DNA of 64,000 nt from Falsiroseomonas algicola (GCF_011040385.1 NZ_JAAIKB010000006.1:1-64000); one strand, 5' to 3'; positions 24,414-33,155 are shown, numbered from the stretch's first letter. The notes: generated by a model from the letters alone, not told the origin. Made by a program: numbers and translations.

Positions 24414-24978
24414 CCGCCAGCCGTTCCTCCACCGCCGCGCAGTAGCAGTGGTAGAGCGCCAGATGGACCTGCTGGATGGCGGGGGTGGAACGCGACGGCA
24501 CGGCCAGCAGATGGTCGCAGAGCGCGGCCATCTTGCCGCCGCCCTCGCCCGTCAGGCCGATCGTCGCCATGCCGATCTTCCGCGCGGCTTCCAGCGCCTT
24601 CACGACATTGCCGGAATTGCCGGAGGTGGAAAGGCCGAGCAGGACGCCGCCGGCCTCCCCATAGGCTTCGACCTGGCGGGAGAAGACCGTCTCATAGCTG
24701 TAGTCGTTGGACCAGGCGGTCAGGACGGCGGGGTTGGAGGAGAGGCAGATGGCCTTCAGCGCCCGGCGCTCCTTCAGGAAGCGGCCCACCATTTCGCCGA
24801 CGATATGCTGGGCGTCGGCGGCGGAGCCGCCATTGCCGCAGACCAGCAGCGGGCGATTGGCCGCCAGCGCCGTGACGGTGGCATCCACCGCGGCCTGCAT
24901 GGTGGCATCGAGCCCCCGGGCCCGGGTGGCCGCGAGCACCGCGGCGGCGTCCGACAACCAGGCGTCGAGCGTGATCAT
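24406..24978 (-). CDS. gmhA: Sedoheptulose 7-phosphate isomerase
   Basis: 190-residue SIS-domain protein with CGNGGSAADAQHIVGEMVGRF, SSNPAVLTAWSNDYSYE and LSTSGNSGNVVKAL, all diagnostic of GmhA. It converts sedoheptulose 7-phosphate to D-glycero-D-manno-heptose 7-phosphate, the first step of heptose synthesis. The ATG at 24978 has GGAGAG at optimal distance; two ATGs further upstream (24990, 25002) lack one. First gene of the minus-strand heptose operon, divergent from the RTX/FG-GAP gene. Confidence 0.92.
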   Translation of the reverse strand: MITLDAWLSDAAAVLAATRARGLDATMQAAVDATVTALAANRPLLVCGNGGSAADAQHIVGEMVGRFLKERRALKAICLSSNPAVLTAWSNDYSYETVFSRQVEAYGEAGGVLLGLSTSGNSGNVVKALEAARKIGMATIGLTGEGGGKMAALCDHLLAVPSRSTPAIQQVHLALYHCYCAAVEERLADA

Positions 24979-25226
24979 GCGTCTCTCCATCACCGGGTTC
25001 ATCGGCCCGGGTCAACGCGCCGGTTTAGGGCGGCCGGGCGGCCGCGTCACCCCCTGTGGGCGGCAGGCGCGGGTGGGCGCCGACGGCCCCGCGCCGGCCC
25101 CGGGGCCTTCCCCCGACCGGCACCGGAAGGCGACGAAGGGAGATCGAGCCACCTTCGAATTCGTGATGGAGCCGCAAGAAGCGGGTTGCGTTCCGAAGGC
25201 TTCCGATCCCACCAAGGCGCATCGAC
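24979..25226. promoter_or_regulatory. Divergent promoter region gmhA / RTX gene
   Basis: 248 bp between two divergent transcription units of the glycan locus, so both promoters should lie here. AAGG before the RTX start and GGAGAG before gmhA are seen. GC is high in the half near gmhA and lower near 25150-25200. No sigma boxes or operator could be assigned. Confidence 0.4.
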
Positions 25227-26876
25227 ATGCTCATCACCGGCACTGACGGCCCCGACTCGCTGCTCGGGACAGGCTCCGACGACACCATCATCGGCGCCGC
25301 CGGTGATGACTTCATCAATGGGGCGGGGGGCTTCGACATCGCGGCCTACTGGACCTCTCCCTTCGGGATTGTGGTGAGGCTCTTCGCCAACACCACGGAT
25401 AATGACGGCTTCGGCGGACGCGACACGCTGGAGAACATCTCCGGCATCGCCGGCACCGGCCATGACGACCTGATCTACGGGAGTGACCTGGGCAACTACA
25501 TCCAGGGCTTCATGGGCAACGACACCATCTTCGCGCTCGGCGGCGACGATCTGGTGCGCGCTGGCGAGGGCGATGACTACATCGATGGGGGCGCGGGTAC
25601 CGACCGGGTCTTCTTCCTCGGCAATCGCGCCGACTATACCGTCACCGCGATCGATGGCGGCTTCCAGATCACCGATACCGTCGCCGACCGCTACGGGTCC
25701 AACACCGTCCTGAACTTCGAGCTGTTCCAGTTCAGCGATCGCCAGGTGACGGCGGCGGAGATCCTGAACCCGAACGCGCCGGGCGATGGGCTGCCCTATC
25801 CCCGCGACTCCGCGCCGCCCGAGGGGACGCCGACGACCCCGACCGCGCCGGCGACGCCGTCTGGCTTCGCGCCCGCGACGCTGGCCTCCACCCAGTTCGG
25901 CATCGACGCGGGTTGGAACAATGAGAGGGTCCTCTCCCGGCATCTGGCCGACGTCAATGGCGATGGCCGTGCCGACATCATCGCCTTCGGCAATGCCGGC
26001 GCCTTCGTGGCACTTGGCGATGCCAGCGGCGGCTTCGGCAATGCCTCGCTCCGCACCACCCAGTTCAGCGTGAACTCGGGCTGGGCCAACGAGAACGTCT
26101 TCTCCCGCCACATGGCCGATGTGAATGGCGACGGTCGCGCGGACATCATCGGCTTCGGCAATGCCGGCGCCTTCGTGGCGCTCGGCGATGCCAGCGGCGG
26201 CTTCGCCAATGCCTCGCTGCGCACCACGCAGTTCAGCATCGACTCCGGCTGGAAGGACGAGAACGCCTTCTCCCGCCACATGGCCGATGTGAACGGCGAC
26301 GGGCGGGCGGATATCGTGGGCTTCGGCAATGCCGGTGCCTTCGTGGCGCTCGGCGATGCCAGCGGCGGCTTCGGCAATGCGACGCTCGCCACCACCCAGT
26401 TCGGCATCGATGCCGGCTGGAACAATGAGAACGTCTATTCCCGCCACATGGCCGATGTGAACGGCGACGGGCGGGCTGACATCGTGGGCTTCGGCAATGC
26501 CGGCGCCTATGTGGCGCTGGGCAATGCCAGCGGCGGCTTCGGCAATGCGACGCTCGCCACCACGCAGTTCGGCATCGATGCGGGCTGGAACAACGAGAAC
26601 GTCTATTCCCGCCACCTGGCCGACGTGAACGGCGACGGGCGCGCGGACATCATCGGCTTCAGCAATGCCGGCGCCTTCGTGGCGCTCGGCGATGCCAGCG
26701 GTGGCTTCGCCGCCGCAACGCTGGTCACCGACCAGTTCGGCATCGACGCCGGATGGGCCAATGAGAACGTCTTCGCCCGCAACATCGCCGATGTGAATGG
26801 CGACGGGCGCGGCGACATCGTGGGCTTCGGTAATGCCGGCGTCTGGGTGGCGGAAGCCGGCAGCGTCTGGGGCTGA
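25227..26876 (+). CDS. RTX / FG-GAP (VCBS) repeat surface protein
   Basis: 549 residues. Residues 1-125 hold degenerate RTX nonapeptides (GTDGPDSLLG, GSDDTIIGAAGDD, MGNDTIFALGGDD, GEGDDYIDGGAG) that bind calcium in a beta-roll. After a Thr/Pro linker (about 195-212), six 56-residue repeats follow, each with the FG-GAP/VCBS calcium loop ADVNGDGRADI and GFGNAGAFVALGDASGGF, as in integrin-like beta-propellers. There is no N-terminal signal peptide, so RTX-type type I secretion is likely, but no T1SS genes are in the window. AAGG precedes the ATG. It lies inside the glycan locus, divergent from gmhA. Probably an adhesin or cell-surface-associated protein. Confidence 0.85.
   Translation: MLITGTDGPDSLLGTGSDDTIIGAAGDDFINGAGGFDIAAYWTSPFGIVVRLFANTTDNDGFGGRDTLENISGIAGTGHDDLIYGSDLGNYIQGFMGNDTIFALGGDDLVRAGEGDDYIDGGAGTDRVFFLGNRADYTVTAIDGGFQITDTVADRYGSNTVLNFELFQFSDRQVTAAEILNPNAPGDGLPYPRDSAPPEGTPTTPTAPATPSGFAPATLASTQFGIDAGWNNERVLSRHLADVNGDGRADIIAFGNAGAFVALGDASGGFGNASLRTTQFSVNSGWANENVFSRHMADVNGDGRADIIGFGNAGAFVALGDASGGFANASLRTTQFSIDSGWKDENAFSRHMADVNGDGRADIVGFGNAGAFVALGDASGGFGNATLATTQFGIDAGWNNENVYSRHMADVNGDGRADIVGFGNAGAYVALGNASGGFGNATLATTQFGIDAGWNNENVYSRHLADVNGDGRADIIGFSNAGAFVALGDASGGFAAATLVTDQFGIDAGWANENVFARNIADVNGDGRGDIVGFGNAGVWVAEAGSVWG
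25872..26876 (+). repeat. Six tandem 168-bp repeats inside the RTX/FG-GAP gene
   Basis: Units start at 25872, 26040, 26208, 26376, 26544 and 26712, exactly 168 bases apart, and are nearly identical in DNA for long stretches (for example the segments around gtgaacggcgacgggcgggc). The codons are conserved as well as the residues, which points to recent duplication or gene conversion. The last copy is the most diverged. Copy number could change by recombination. Confidence 0.92.
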
Positions 26877-27054
26877 GGCTTCGGGCGGCGGGGAGCCGCA
26901 AGGCCTTCGCCGCCGCCCGCACCGATGGGTCATTGCCCTGCTTGCCGCTGACACCGTCCCGGACCGTCAGCCCCGATCCCCAGGCCGGCGCGGGCTGCGC
27001 TGGCCGATCAGGGGCGCTATGATGGGACGGTGATCAGGGCGGGGAAGCTTGGCA
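26877..27054 (+). other. 178-bp intergenic region with a GC-rich inverted repeat
   Basis: A GC-rich inverted repeat (CGGGCGGCG at about 26883, facing CGCCGCCGCCC near 26910-26920) follows the RTX gene stop and may terminate it. No T-run is present. The rest holds the leader of the acetyltransferase gene with GGGGAAG at 27041-27047. Confidence 0.4.
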
Positions 27055-27717
27055 TTGAAGGACATCGTCGTCTTCGGCACCGGCCCGATCGCGGAACTCG
27101 CCGCGCTGTACTTCCGGGAGGATGCGGCGCGCCGCGTGGCCGGATTCACGGTCGACTCGGCCTATGCCACCACGCCCGATTTCGCCGGCCTGCCGCTGGT
27201 GGCGTTCGAGGAGCTGGAGGCGCGCTTCCCCCCGGCCGAATACGAGCTTTTCGTCGCCCTGGCCTACACGAAGCTCAACAAGCTGCGCCGCGCCCGCGTC
27301 GATGAGGGGAAGGCACGGGGCTACGGCATCGCCCACTACGTCAGCAGCCGCGCCACCCGCTTCTCCACCTTCGAACCCGCCGAGAACCAGTTCATCCTGG
27401 AGGACAACACGATCCAGCCCTTCGCCAGCGTGGGGCGGAACGTGACGCTGTGGTCGGGCAACCATATCGGCCACCACAGCACCATCGCGGAGGATGTGTT
27501 CATCGCCTCCCATGTCGTGGTGTCCGGCGGGGTGACCATCGGGGCGCGCAGCTTCATCGGCGTGAACGTGACCATCCGGGACCATGTGACGATCGGCGCG
27601 GATTGCGTGATCGGCGCCGGCGCGCTGGTGCTGCAGGACATTCCGGACGGGTCGGTGCTCTCGCCGGGCGGCACCGAGATCTCCAAGGTGCCGAGCCACC
27701 GGCTGAAGCGGATCTGA
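27055..27717 (+). CDS. PglD-like sugar O/N-acetyltransferase
   Basis: About 220 residues. An N-terminal Rossmann-like PglD_N domain (DIVVFGTGPIAELAALYF) is followed by a left-handed beta-helix of hexapeptide repeats (VGRNVTLWSGNHIGHHSTIAEDV onwards), with the catalytic His in GHHS. Such enzymes acetylate amino or hydroxyl groups of NDP-sugars or glycans. With the aminotransferase of the same locus it could make an acetamido sugar. No ATG fits: TTG at 27055 is 7 nt after GGGGAAG, while TTG at 27049 is too close. The stop overlaps the next start (TGATG). Confidence 0.85.
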   Translation: MKDIVVFGTGPIAELAALYFREDAARRVAGFTVDSAYATTPDFAGLPLVAFEELEARFPPAEYELFVALAYTKLNKLRRARVDEGKARGYGIAHYVSSRATRFSTFEPAENQFILEDNTIQPFASVGRNVTLWSGNHIGHHSTIAEDVFIASHVVVSGGVTIGARSFIGVNVTIRDHVTIGADCVIGAGALVLQDIPDGSVLSPGGTEISKVPSHRLKRI

Positions 27718-28625
27718 TGGCCTGGCGGCGGATCGGGCGCGTCTTCGCGCCACCCGCACCCGGCGCCGATCCCGCGCTGGCCAGCCATGCCGCGCTGCCC
27801 GTCGCGCACCCGCTGGGGGGCGACCTGGTGCGCGTCTTCTACAGCGGGCGGGATGCGGCGAACCGCTCCGCCATCGGGTCCCTCGTGCTGCGGGTGGGCG
27901 AAGCGCCCCGGCTGGAGGAGGCGCCACCGCGGCCGGTGCTCACGCCTGGCGGCCTCGGCGCCTTCGACGATGCGGGATGTGGCATGGGCTGCGTGGTGCC
28001 GGGGCCGGATGGCGACCGGCTCTACTACATGGGTTGGAATGTCGGGGGTTCGGTGCCCTGGCGGAACGCCATCGGCGTCGCCGTCGGCGATGCGCAGACC
28101 GGGCGGTTCGAGCGGCTCTCGGCCGGGCCGGTCATGGACCGCGACATCACCGATCCCTACAGCCTGTCCTACCCCTGGGTGCTGCGTCTGGCCGCGGATG
28201 ACTGGCGCCTGTGGTACGGCACGCACCAATCCTGGGGCGCCGCCAAGGCCGACATGAGCCACGCCATCCGCGCCGCGCGGTCGACCGACGGCATCACCTG
28301 GCGGCGGGAGGCGGAGATCTGCATCCCACCCGAGGGGGAGGAGATCGCAACGGTCCGTCCCTCCGTGGTCCGGGACGGGGACGGCTTCGCCATGTGGTTC
28401 GCGGCGCGGACCGAAAGCGGGCCCTATGGAATCGGCCGCGCGACCAGCGCGGATGGGCTGGCCTGGCGGCGGCACCCCGGCGGCATCACCGCGGAACCCG
28501 ATGGCTGGGAAGCCGGCGCCGTCACCTATCCCGGCGTCTTCGACCTGCTCGGCCGGCGCTGGCTGCTGTTCAACGGCGCGGGCTACGGCGCGACAGGCTT
28601 CGGGCTCGCGGTCTGGGAGGGGTGA
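27717..28625 (+). CDS. Five-bladed beta-propeller glycosidase-like protein (GH43/GH32 fold)
   Basis: 302 residues with repeated blades of the type 'D-G-x-x-W' and 'x-M-W-F-A-A-R': CVVPGPDGDRLYYMGWN, YPWVLRLAADDWRLWYGTH, RPSVVRDGDGFAMWFAAR, ATSADGLAWRR. This is the GH43/GH32/GH62-like propeller seen in glycan loci; whether it hydrolyses or only binds sugars cannot be told. It is translationally coupled to the acetyltransferase (TGATG). Its 3' end overlaps the convergent methyltransferase gene by 43 bp. Confidence 0.75.
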   Translation: MAWRRIGRVFAPPAPGADPALASHAALPVAHPLGGDLVRVFYSGRDAANRSAIGSLVLRVGEAPRLEEAPPRPVLTPGGLGAFDDAGCGMGCVVPGPDGDRLYYMGWNVGGSVPWRNAIGVAVGDAQTGRFERLSAGPVMDRDITDPYSLSYPWVLRLAADDWRLWYGTHQSWGAAKADMSHAIRAARSTDGITWRREAEICIPPEGEEIATVRPSVVRDGDGFAMWFAARTESGPYGIGRATSADGLAWRRHPGGITAEPDGWEAGAVTYPGVFDLLGRRWLLFNGAGYGATGFGLAVWEG

Positions 28626-29239
28626 CGGACCAGCAGCGTGAACTCCCAGAGGCCGTAATCCTGCAAGACGGCCGCGTGGCGGCCATGGCGCGCGATCATC
28701 GCGGCCAGCATGGCGGCGGGGTCGGCATAGTGCAGGTCCGGCCGGCGGCGCTCCGGGTCGCTGTTCAGGCTCAGCATGTTGAAGGCGAAGCCGCGGCGGG
28801 ATGCGCGGGCCAGGCCCTCGATCACGCCATCGACATAGGCCTGCCAGGCGGGGGCATCGGCGCCGCGGATGACGTTCAGGATGCCGCTCGCGATGGCGTA
28901 GTCCGCGGGCTCCGGGCTTTCCGTGCCGAGGAAGAAGGCTCGGTCCGGACCCTCGCCATGCAGGCGCCGCGCGGCCTCCACCATGGCGGGTGCGACATCC
29001 AGCCCGACGTAGCGCCCGCGATGGCCATGGGCGCGGAGGAAGGGCAGGAAATCGCCATAGCCGCAGCCGAGATCGAGGATGCTGGCCTCCGGGTCATGCT
29101 CCACCAACCGCAGGAACTGGCGGTGGCGCAGGCGCTGCCCGTCCTCGTCCTTCCAGTCCACGCCCTTGGCGGTCGTGCCATGGGCGGCCAGCGCCTGCTC
29201 GTAATGGGCCGTGACGGCGGCGAGGATCGGGTCGGCCAT
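28583..29239 (-). CDS. Class I SAM methyltransferase
   Basis: 218-residue methyltransferase: ILDLGCGYGDFLPFL is motif I, then VGLDVAPAMVEAARR, and DYAIASGILNVI as the post-I region. The opening MADPILAAVTAHYEQALAAHG looks like methyltransferases of sugar or small-molecule loci. The start overlaps the dioxygenase stop by one base (TGATG), and the 3' end overlaps the convergent propeller gene. Substrate unknown; probably an O- or N-methylation of a glycan residue. Confidence 0.82.
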   Translation of the reverse strand: MADPILAAVTAHYEQALAAHGTTAKGVDWKDEDGQRLRHRQFLRLVEHDPEASILDLGCGYGDFLPFLRAHGHRGRYVGLDVAPAMVEAARRLHGEGPDRAFFLGTESPEPADYAIASGILNVIRGADAPAWQAYVDGVIEGLARASRRGFAFNMLSLNSDPERRRPDLHYADPAAMLAAMIARHGRHAAVLQDYGLWEFTLLVRHPSQTASPKPVAP

Positions 29240-30054
29240 CAGCGACGGGTCTTTCCGAGGCGCGCGGCGCGCTGGGCACGCCAGGCATCCGCGCTGGGGG
29301 CGGGCTGGTAGTCCAGGCCGAGGCGTCGGCGCAGCGCGGGCTCGAGCCCCGGCCGGTCCTTGAACGCCACCTGCTGCGCCAGCAGCGGAATACCGTGCAG
29401 CGTGTTGATGGCACGGCGCGGGCGGGTTCCGCGATTCACGCCGCCGCGATGGAAGCACATGGCATCGAACACCACGATGGCACCGGCCGGCGCATGGGCC
29501 GGGACCGCCCAGCGATCGACGAAGGCCTGGGAGGGGAAATCCGCATGCATCTGCGAACCCGGCAGGAACAGGGTCGATCCGCTGGTCGCGTCGAAATCAT
29601 CCAGTACCGTCAGCGCGCCGAGCGCGATGGGCTTCGTGCTGACCCAGGACTGGTAGGGCAGGTCGCGGTGCCAGCTCTGCTGGTGGTGTTCCGCCGCATC
29701 GGGCGGCATGACGATGCCGTTCTGCTGCATGACCAGCGCCGCGGGGCCGAGCACCGCCTCCATCACCGCCGTCAGGGCGGGGACGCGGAGGATCTCGAGG
29801 AAGATGTCGTCCTCCTCCAGCAGCGCGCGGGCCTGGCCGGCATCGCCGATGGCGGAGAGGGCTTCTTCCCCCCCGAAGCGCGCGGTCTGGTCGGCCAGCA
29901 CGCGGTCCAGCGCATCCCGCATCGCCGCCACGGTCGCGGGCGGCAGGGCATCCCGCAGCACCGTGAAGCCGATCCGGGACAGTTCCTCCAGCGCCAGCGC
30001 CAAAGCGGGGTCGGCGGCGAGGGGCGCGGGGGTGGTGATGCCGTAGGATTTCAT
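29239..30054 (-). CDS. Phytanoyl-CoA dioxygenase (PhyH) family Fe(II)/2-oxoglutarate oxygenase
   Basis: 271 residues with the iron-binding facial triad His129-x-Asp131 in SWHRDLPYQ and distal His202 in CFHRGGVNRG; the following arginines (RPRRAI) fit 2-oxoglutarate binding. Length is normal. PhyH proteins in polysaccharide or natural-product clusters hydroxylate or oxidatively modify sugars or lipids. It sits between two methyltransferases in an operon with an aminotransferase and WbqC, which suggests a late tailoring step. The gap to the upstream gene is 10 bp. Confidence 0.85.
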   Translation of the reverse strand: MKSYGITTPAPLAADPALALALEELSRIGFTVLRDALPPATVAAMRDALDRVLADQTARFGGEEALSAIGDAGQARALLEEDDIFLEILRVPALTAVMEAVLGPAALVMQQNGIVMPPDAAEHHQQSWHRDLPYQSWVSTKPIALGALTVLDDFDATSGSTLFLPGSQMHADFPSQAFVDRWAVPAHAPAGAIVVFDAMCFHRGGVNRGTRPRRAINTLHGIPLLAQQVAFKDRPGLEPALRRRLGLDYQPAPSADAWRAQRAARLGKTRR

Positions 30055-30064
30055 GGCCGGGCTC

Positions 30065-31174
30065 TCATCGGGGGATCAGGTCGTCCCAGCGGATGACGTG
30101 GCAGTCGGCGAAGCGGGCGGCAAGGGAAGGTTGCACGCCCGGGCGGAGCGCCAGCAGCAGGCTGTCCCGGGCCGGGTCGAGCGCGGCGGGCGGGATGAAG
30201 GGTTTCGCCAGCCCTTCCACCCCGGCGCGGTCGTCCGCCGTCAGCGCGGCGATGCGCGCCCAGGTCGCGGGGGCGAAGGCGCGGAGCAGCCGCGCCACCT
30301 CCCCCACCCCGAAGCCGACGAGGCGGCGGTCCGGATCGAGCCGCGCGGCGAGCGTCGCATCGAGGGCGCGCCAGGCCGCCAGGTAATCCCGGCGCGGGAC
30401 GGCGGGGATGGCGGCACGGGGCGGCGGCAGGCGCTTCGGCAAGGCGGGGCGCAGCAGCAGGGCCTGGAAGCCGCCGGGGGCAGGATCTCGCGCGACGACG
30501 CGGAACCCGGCCTCGGTGGCGAGCCGTTCCAGCGCGGCGGGGGAGAGGGACCAGCGATGGTCGGCCATCAGCAGCTCGATCCAGGGCTGGCTGCCATCGG
30601 GGCAGATGACGATCGCGGCGCCGCCGGGCGCCACGGCGCGGCGCAGGCTGGCCAGGAAGGCGCCTGGGTCCGGCGTGTGCTCCACGACATTGACCGAGAG
30701 CACCAGCGCCGCGCGCATGCCGGGCCGGAGCGCGGGCGCGACGGGGATGCCCGTGGCGCGGGCCGCGGCCGCGACGCGGGGTGCGACCTCCACGCCCATG
30801 CGCCGGGCTTCGGGCCAGAGCGCCCGCAGCGCGCCCAGCAGCGCGCCATTGCCGCAGCCGACATCGAGGAGAGAGGCCGGCGGCGACCCGGCCCAGAGCC
30901 GGGCGATGCGGGCCGCGTAGCCGCCGGCGCGGGCGATGTCGGCCGCCGTCGGCGGGGCGGCGCCGAGCGCATAGGCATCGCCGAAGGTGCGCCGCGGCAG
31001 GCGCGCGGCCTCGTGTGCCGGCAGCCAGCCAGCGCCGCAGGCGCGGCAATGCAGCCGCTCGACCACCACGCCCACCAGCGCGCCGTCGCTGAGCATCGAC
31101 CGCCGGCGGGGTGCGGCGACGGGCAGGGCGCCCGGCGCGGCGCAGAGGGGGCAGCGCAACGCTTCGCTAGGCAC
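30065..31174 (-). CDS. SAM methyltransferase with N-terminal zinc ribbon
   Basis: About 369 residues. The N terminus has CPLCAAPG and, 30 residues on, CRACGAGW, a likely zinc ribbon; the methyltransferase core has LLDVGCGNGALLGAL, and VNVVEHTPDPGAFLASL at motif post II, as in type 11/12 methyltransferases. A C-terminal domain of about 120 residues follows. The start is uncertain: GTG at 31174 overlaps the WbqC stop by 8 bp, and ATG at 31195 is possible. Neither has a good Shine-Dalgarno. Confidence 0.75.
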   Translation of the reverse strand: MPSEALRCPLCAAPGALPVAAPRRRSMLSDGALVGVVVERLHCRACGAGWLPAHEAARLPRRTFGDAYALGAAPPTAADIARAGGYAARIARLWAGSPPASLLDVGCGNGALLGALRALWPEARRMGVEVAPRVAAAARATGIPVAPALRPGMRAALVLSVNVVEHTPDPGAFLASLRRAVAPGGAAIVICPDGSQPWIELLMADHRWSLSPAALERLATEAGFRVVARDPAPGGFQALLLRPALPKRLPPPRAAIPAVPRRDYLAAWRALDATLAARLDPDRRLVGFGVGEVARLLRAFAPATWARIAALTADDRAGVEGLAKPFIPPAALDPARDSLLLALRPGVQPSLAARFADCHVIRWDDLIPR

Positions 31175-31874
31175 CCAGCACCGCCCGCGCGCCATCCGGC
31201 CCCAGCGTCAGGATCGGGTCGAGCACGGAGACCGCCGGTTCGAAACCGCCCCAGAGCTGCGGATACTCCGGCAGCCCCGCATAGCTCATCCACTCCACCG
31301 CCATGCCGCGCGCGGCGAAGGCGCCCTCATCCAGATAGGCCTGGGCGGAGGGGCCGGAGAGGTAGTGCGTCGCCCCCGTGGCGGCGGCGAGTTCGACCAG
31401 GCGCTGCGTCGGGTCCAGCGCGTCCAGCCTCTCCCGCGGCAGCAACTCCACGTCCCGCAGGAAGGGGGTCGTGATGCCGAGCAGGGCGCAGAGCGCCTCC
31501 GTCAGGTGCTGGTTCACGGCCGAGAGCATCGGCTGGTCCGCCACCGCTGCGTAGGCGGCGCGGACCGCGTCGATGACTGATGAAAAACCGGCGCCGCGGC
31601 GATAGGCGCCCTCGATGCTGCGCAGGTGCTTGGCGGCCCAGCCGGGCTCCGCGATCTCCATCGCGTCGATGGGGGCGAGGTAGTTGCCCTTCTGCTTCAC
31701 CGGGATCGTCAGCCAGAGCGGGCCCTGCGCGGTCTTGATGCGGTTGCGCGTGCGCCAGTCCCGTCGCGTGAACTGCACGCTGTCCAGGAAGACGAAGGCG
31801 TCGCAGCGCGCCATCATGGCGAAGGCGCCGCGCCAGGGGATGTAGCTGGACTGGACGATGGCAACCCTTTTCAC
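31167..31874 (-). CDS. WbqC family protein
   Basis: 235-residue member of the WbqC family, recognised from VAIVQSSYIPWRGAFAMMARCDAF-type opening, FLDSVQFTRRDWRTRNRIK and LTIPVK. These proteins occur in O-antigen and sugar-amine loci, often next to aminotransferases, and are thought to act with an amino sugar; the biochemical role of the family is poorly defined. It overlaps the aminotransferase stop by 4 bp (ATGA). Confidence 0.88.
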   Translation of the reverse strand: MKRVAIVQSSYIPWRGAFAMMARCDAFVFLDSVQFTRRDWRTRNRIKTAQGPLWLTIPVKQKGNYLAPIDAMEIAEPGWAAKHLRSIEGAYRRGAGFSSVIDAVRAAYAAVADQPMLSAVNQHLTEALCALLGITTPFLRDVELLPRERLDALDPTQRLVELAAATGATHYLSGPSAQAYLDEGAFAARGMAVEWMSYAGLPEYPQLWGGFEPAVSVLDPILTLGPDGARAVLGA

Positions 31875-33043
31875 GCGTTCTTCCCATAGAAGGCCGCGAT
31901 GGCGTCGATGACGCGCGCCACCTCGCCCTCGCCCAGGCCGAGATACATGGGCAGCCGCACCAGGCGGGATGCGATATCATCCGTCACGGACAGGTTCCCA
32001 TGCGCGCGGGCGTAGCGCAGGCCGGCAGGGGCGGAATGCAGGGGGACGTAGTGGAAGACGGCGTTGATGCCCCGCCCGTTCAGATGCGCCAGCAGCGCCG
32101 CGCGTGCCGCCGCATCCTTGGCCAGCAGCCAGAAGATGTGGCCATTCGCCTCATCCGCCGTGGCCGCGGGCAGGGTCACGTGCCCGGCCCGCGCCAGGCT
32201 CGCCAGGCCGGTGCGATAGGCCTCGTAGCTCGCGCGCCGGGCGGCGATGATACCCTCCGCCTGTTCGAACTGGGCGTAGAGGAAGGCGGAGACGATCTCG
32301 CCGGGGCAGTAGGAGCTGCCGATGTCCCGCCAGGTGTACTTGTCCACCTCGCCACGGAAGAAGCGGCTGCGGTCGGTGCCCTTCTCCCGCAGGATTTCCG
32401 CGCGCTCGATCATGCGCCCGTCATTCACCAGCAGCGCGCCGCCCTCGCCGGAGATGATGTTCTTCGTCTCGTGGAAGGACAGGCAGCCGAGATGGCCGAT
32501 GGTGCCGAGCGCCCGGCCCTTGTAGTGGGACAGGTGCGCCTGCGCCGCATCCTCCACCACCAGCAGCTTGTGGCGGTCCGCGATGGCCATGATCTCGTCC
32601 ATCGCGCAGGCGACGCCGGCGTAATGGACGGGCACGATGGCGCGGGTGCGGGGCGTGATGGCGGGCTCGATCAGCGCCTCGTCGATGTTCAGCGTATCGG
32701 GCCGGACATCGACGAAGACCGGCGTGGCGCCGCGCAGCACGAAGGCCGTGGCGGTGGAGGAGAAGGTGAAGGAGGGCATGATGACCTCATCACCCGGCCC
32801 GACCTCCGCCAGCATCGCCGCCATCTCCAGCGCGGCGGTGCAGGAATGGGCCATCAGCGCGCGGCGGGCCGGCAGTTCGCGCTCCAGCCAGGCCTCGCAG
32901 CGCTTCATGAAGGGGCCGCCGCCGGCGATGGTGCCGTTGCGGATCGCCTCCTCGATATAGGCGAGTTCCCGTCCCACCATGGTCGGGCGGCCGAAGGGGA
33001 TCTTCTCCGGCGCGGGGCCGGACGGCACGGCAGCATCGGTCAT
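31871..33043 (-). CDS. PLP-dependent sugar aminotransferase (WecE/RffA type)
   Basis: 390-residue DegT/DnrJ/EryC1 family enzyme. The PLP lysine is Lys194 in SFHETKNIISGEGG, wording typical of dTDP-4-amino-4,6-dideoxygalactose transaminase. VEDAAQAH supplies the pyridine-nitrogen Asp. It would transfer an amino group to a 4-keto NDP-sugar. The matching dTDP-glucose synthetase/dehydratase genes (rfbA/rfbB) are not in the window, so the keto sugar must be made elsewhere or come from the GDP-sugar genes here. First gene of its minus-strand operon, divergent from 33156. Confidence 0.9.
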   Translation of the reverse strand: MTDAAVPSGPAPEKIPFGRPTMVGRELAYIEEAIRNGTIAGGGPFMKRCEAWLERELPARRALMAHSCTAALEMAAMLAEVGPGDEVIMPSFTFSSTATAFVLRGATPVFVDVRPDTLNIDEALIEPAITPRTRAIVPVHYAGVACAMDEIMAIADRHKLLVVEDAAQAHLSHYKGRALGTIGHLGCLSFHETKNIISGEGGALLVNDGRMIERAEILREKGTDRSRFFRGEVDKYTWRDIGSSYCPGEIVSAFLYAQFEQAEGIIAARRASYEAYRTGLASLARAGHVTLPAATADEANGHIFWLLAKDAAARAALLAHLNGRGINAVFHYVPLHSAPAGLRYARAHGNLSVTDDIASRLVRLPMYLGLGEGEVARVIDAIAAFYGKNA

Positions 33044-33155
33044 GCCAGCCGTGTCGGGCAGCGGGGGCGCAGCGTCAACCCGCAGTGGTTCTTGCCCCGC
33101 CCGATTGTCGCCACGGTAGACCCTGACCGGGGCCTCCTCTACAGCTAGGTTCGCC

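Noticed and set aside
25872-26876. Possible CRISPR or non-coding satellite
   Set aside because: The 168-bp period keeps the reading frame and encodes FG-GAP calcium loops.
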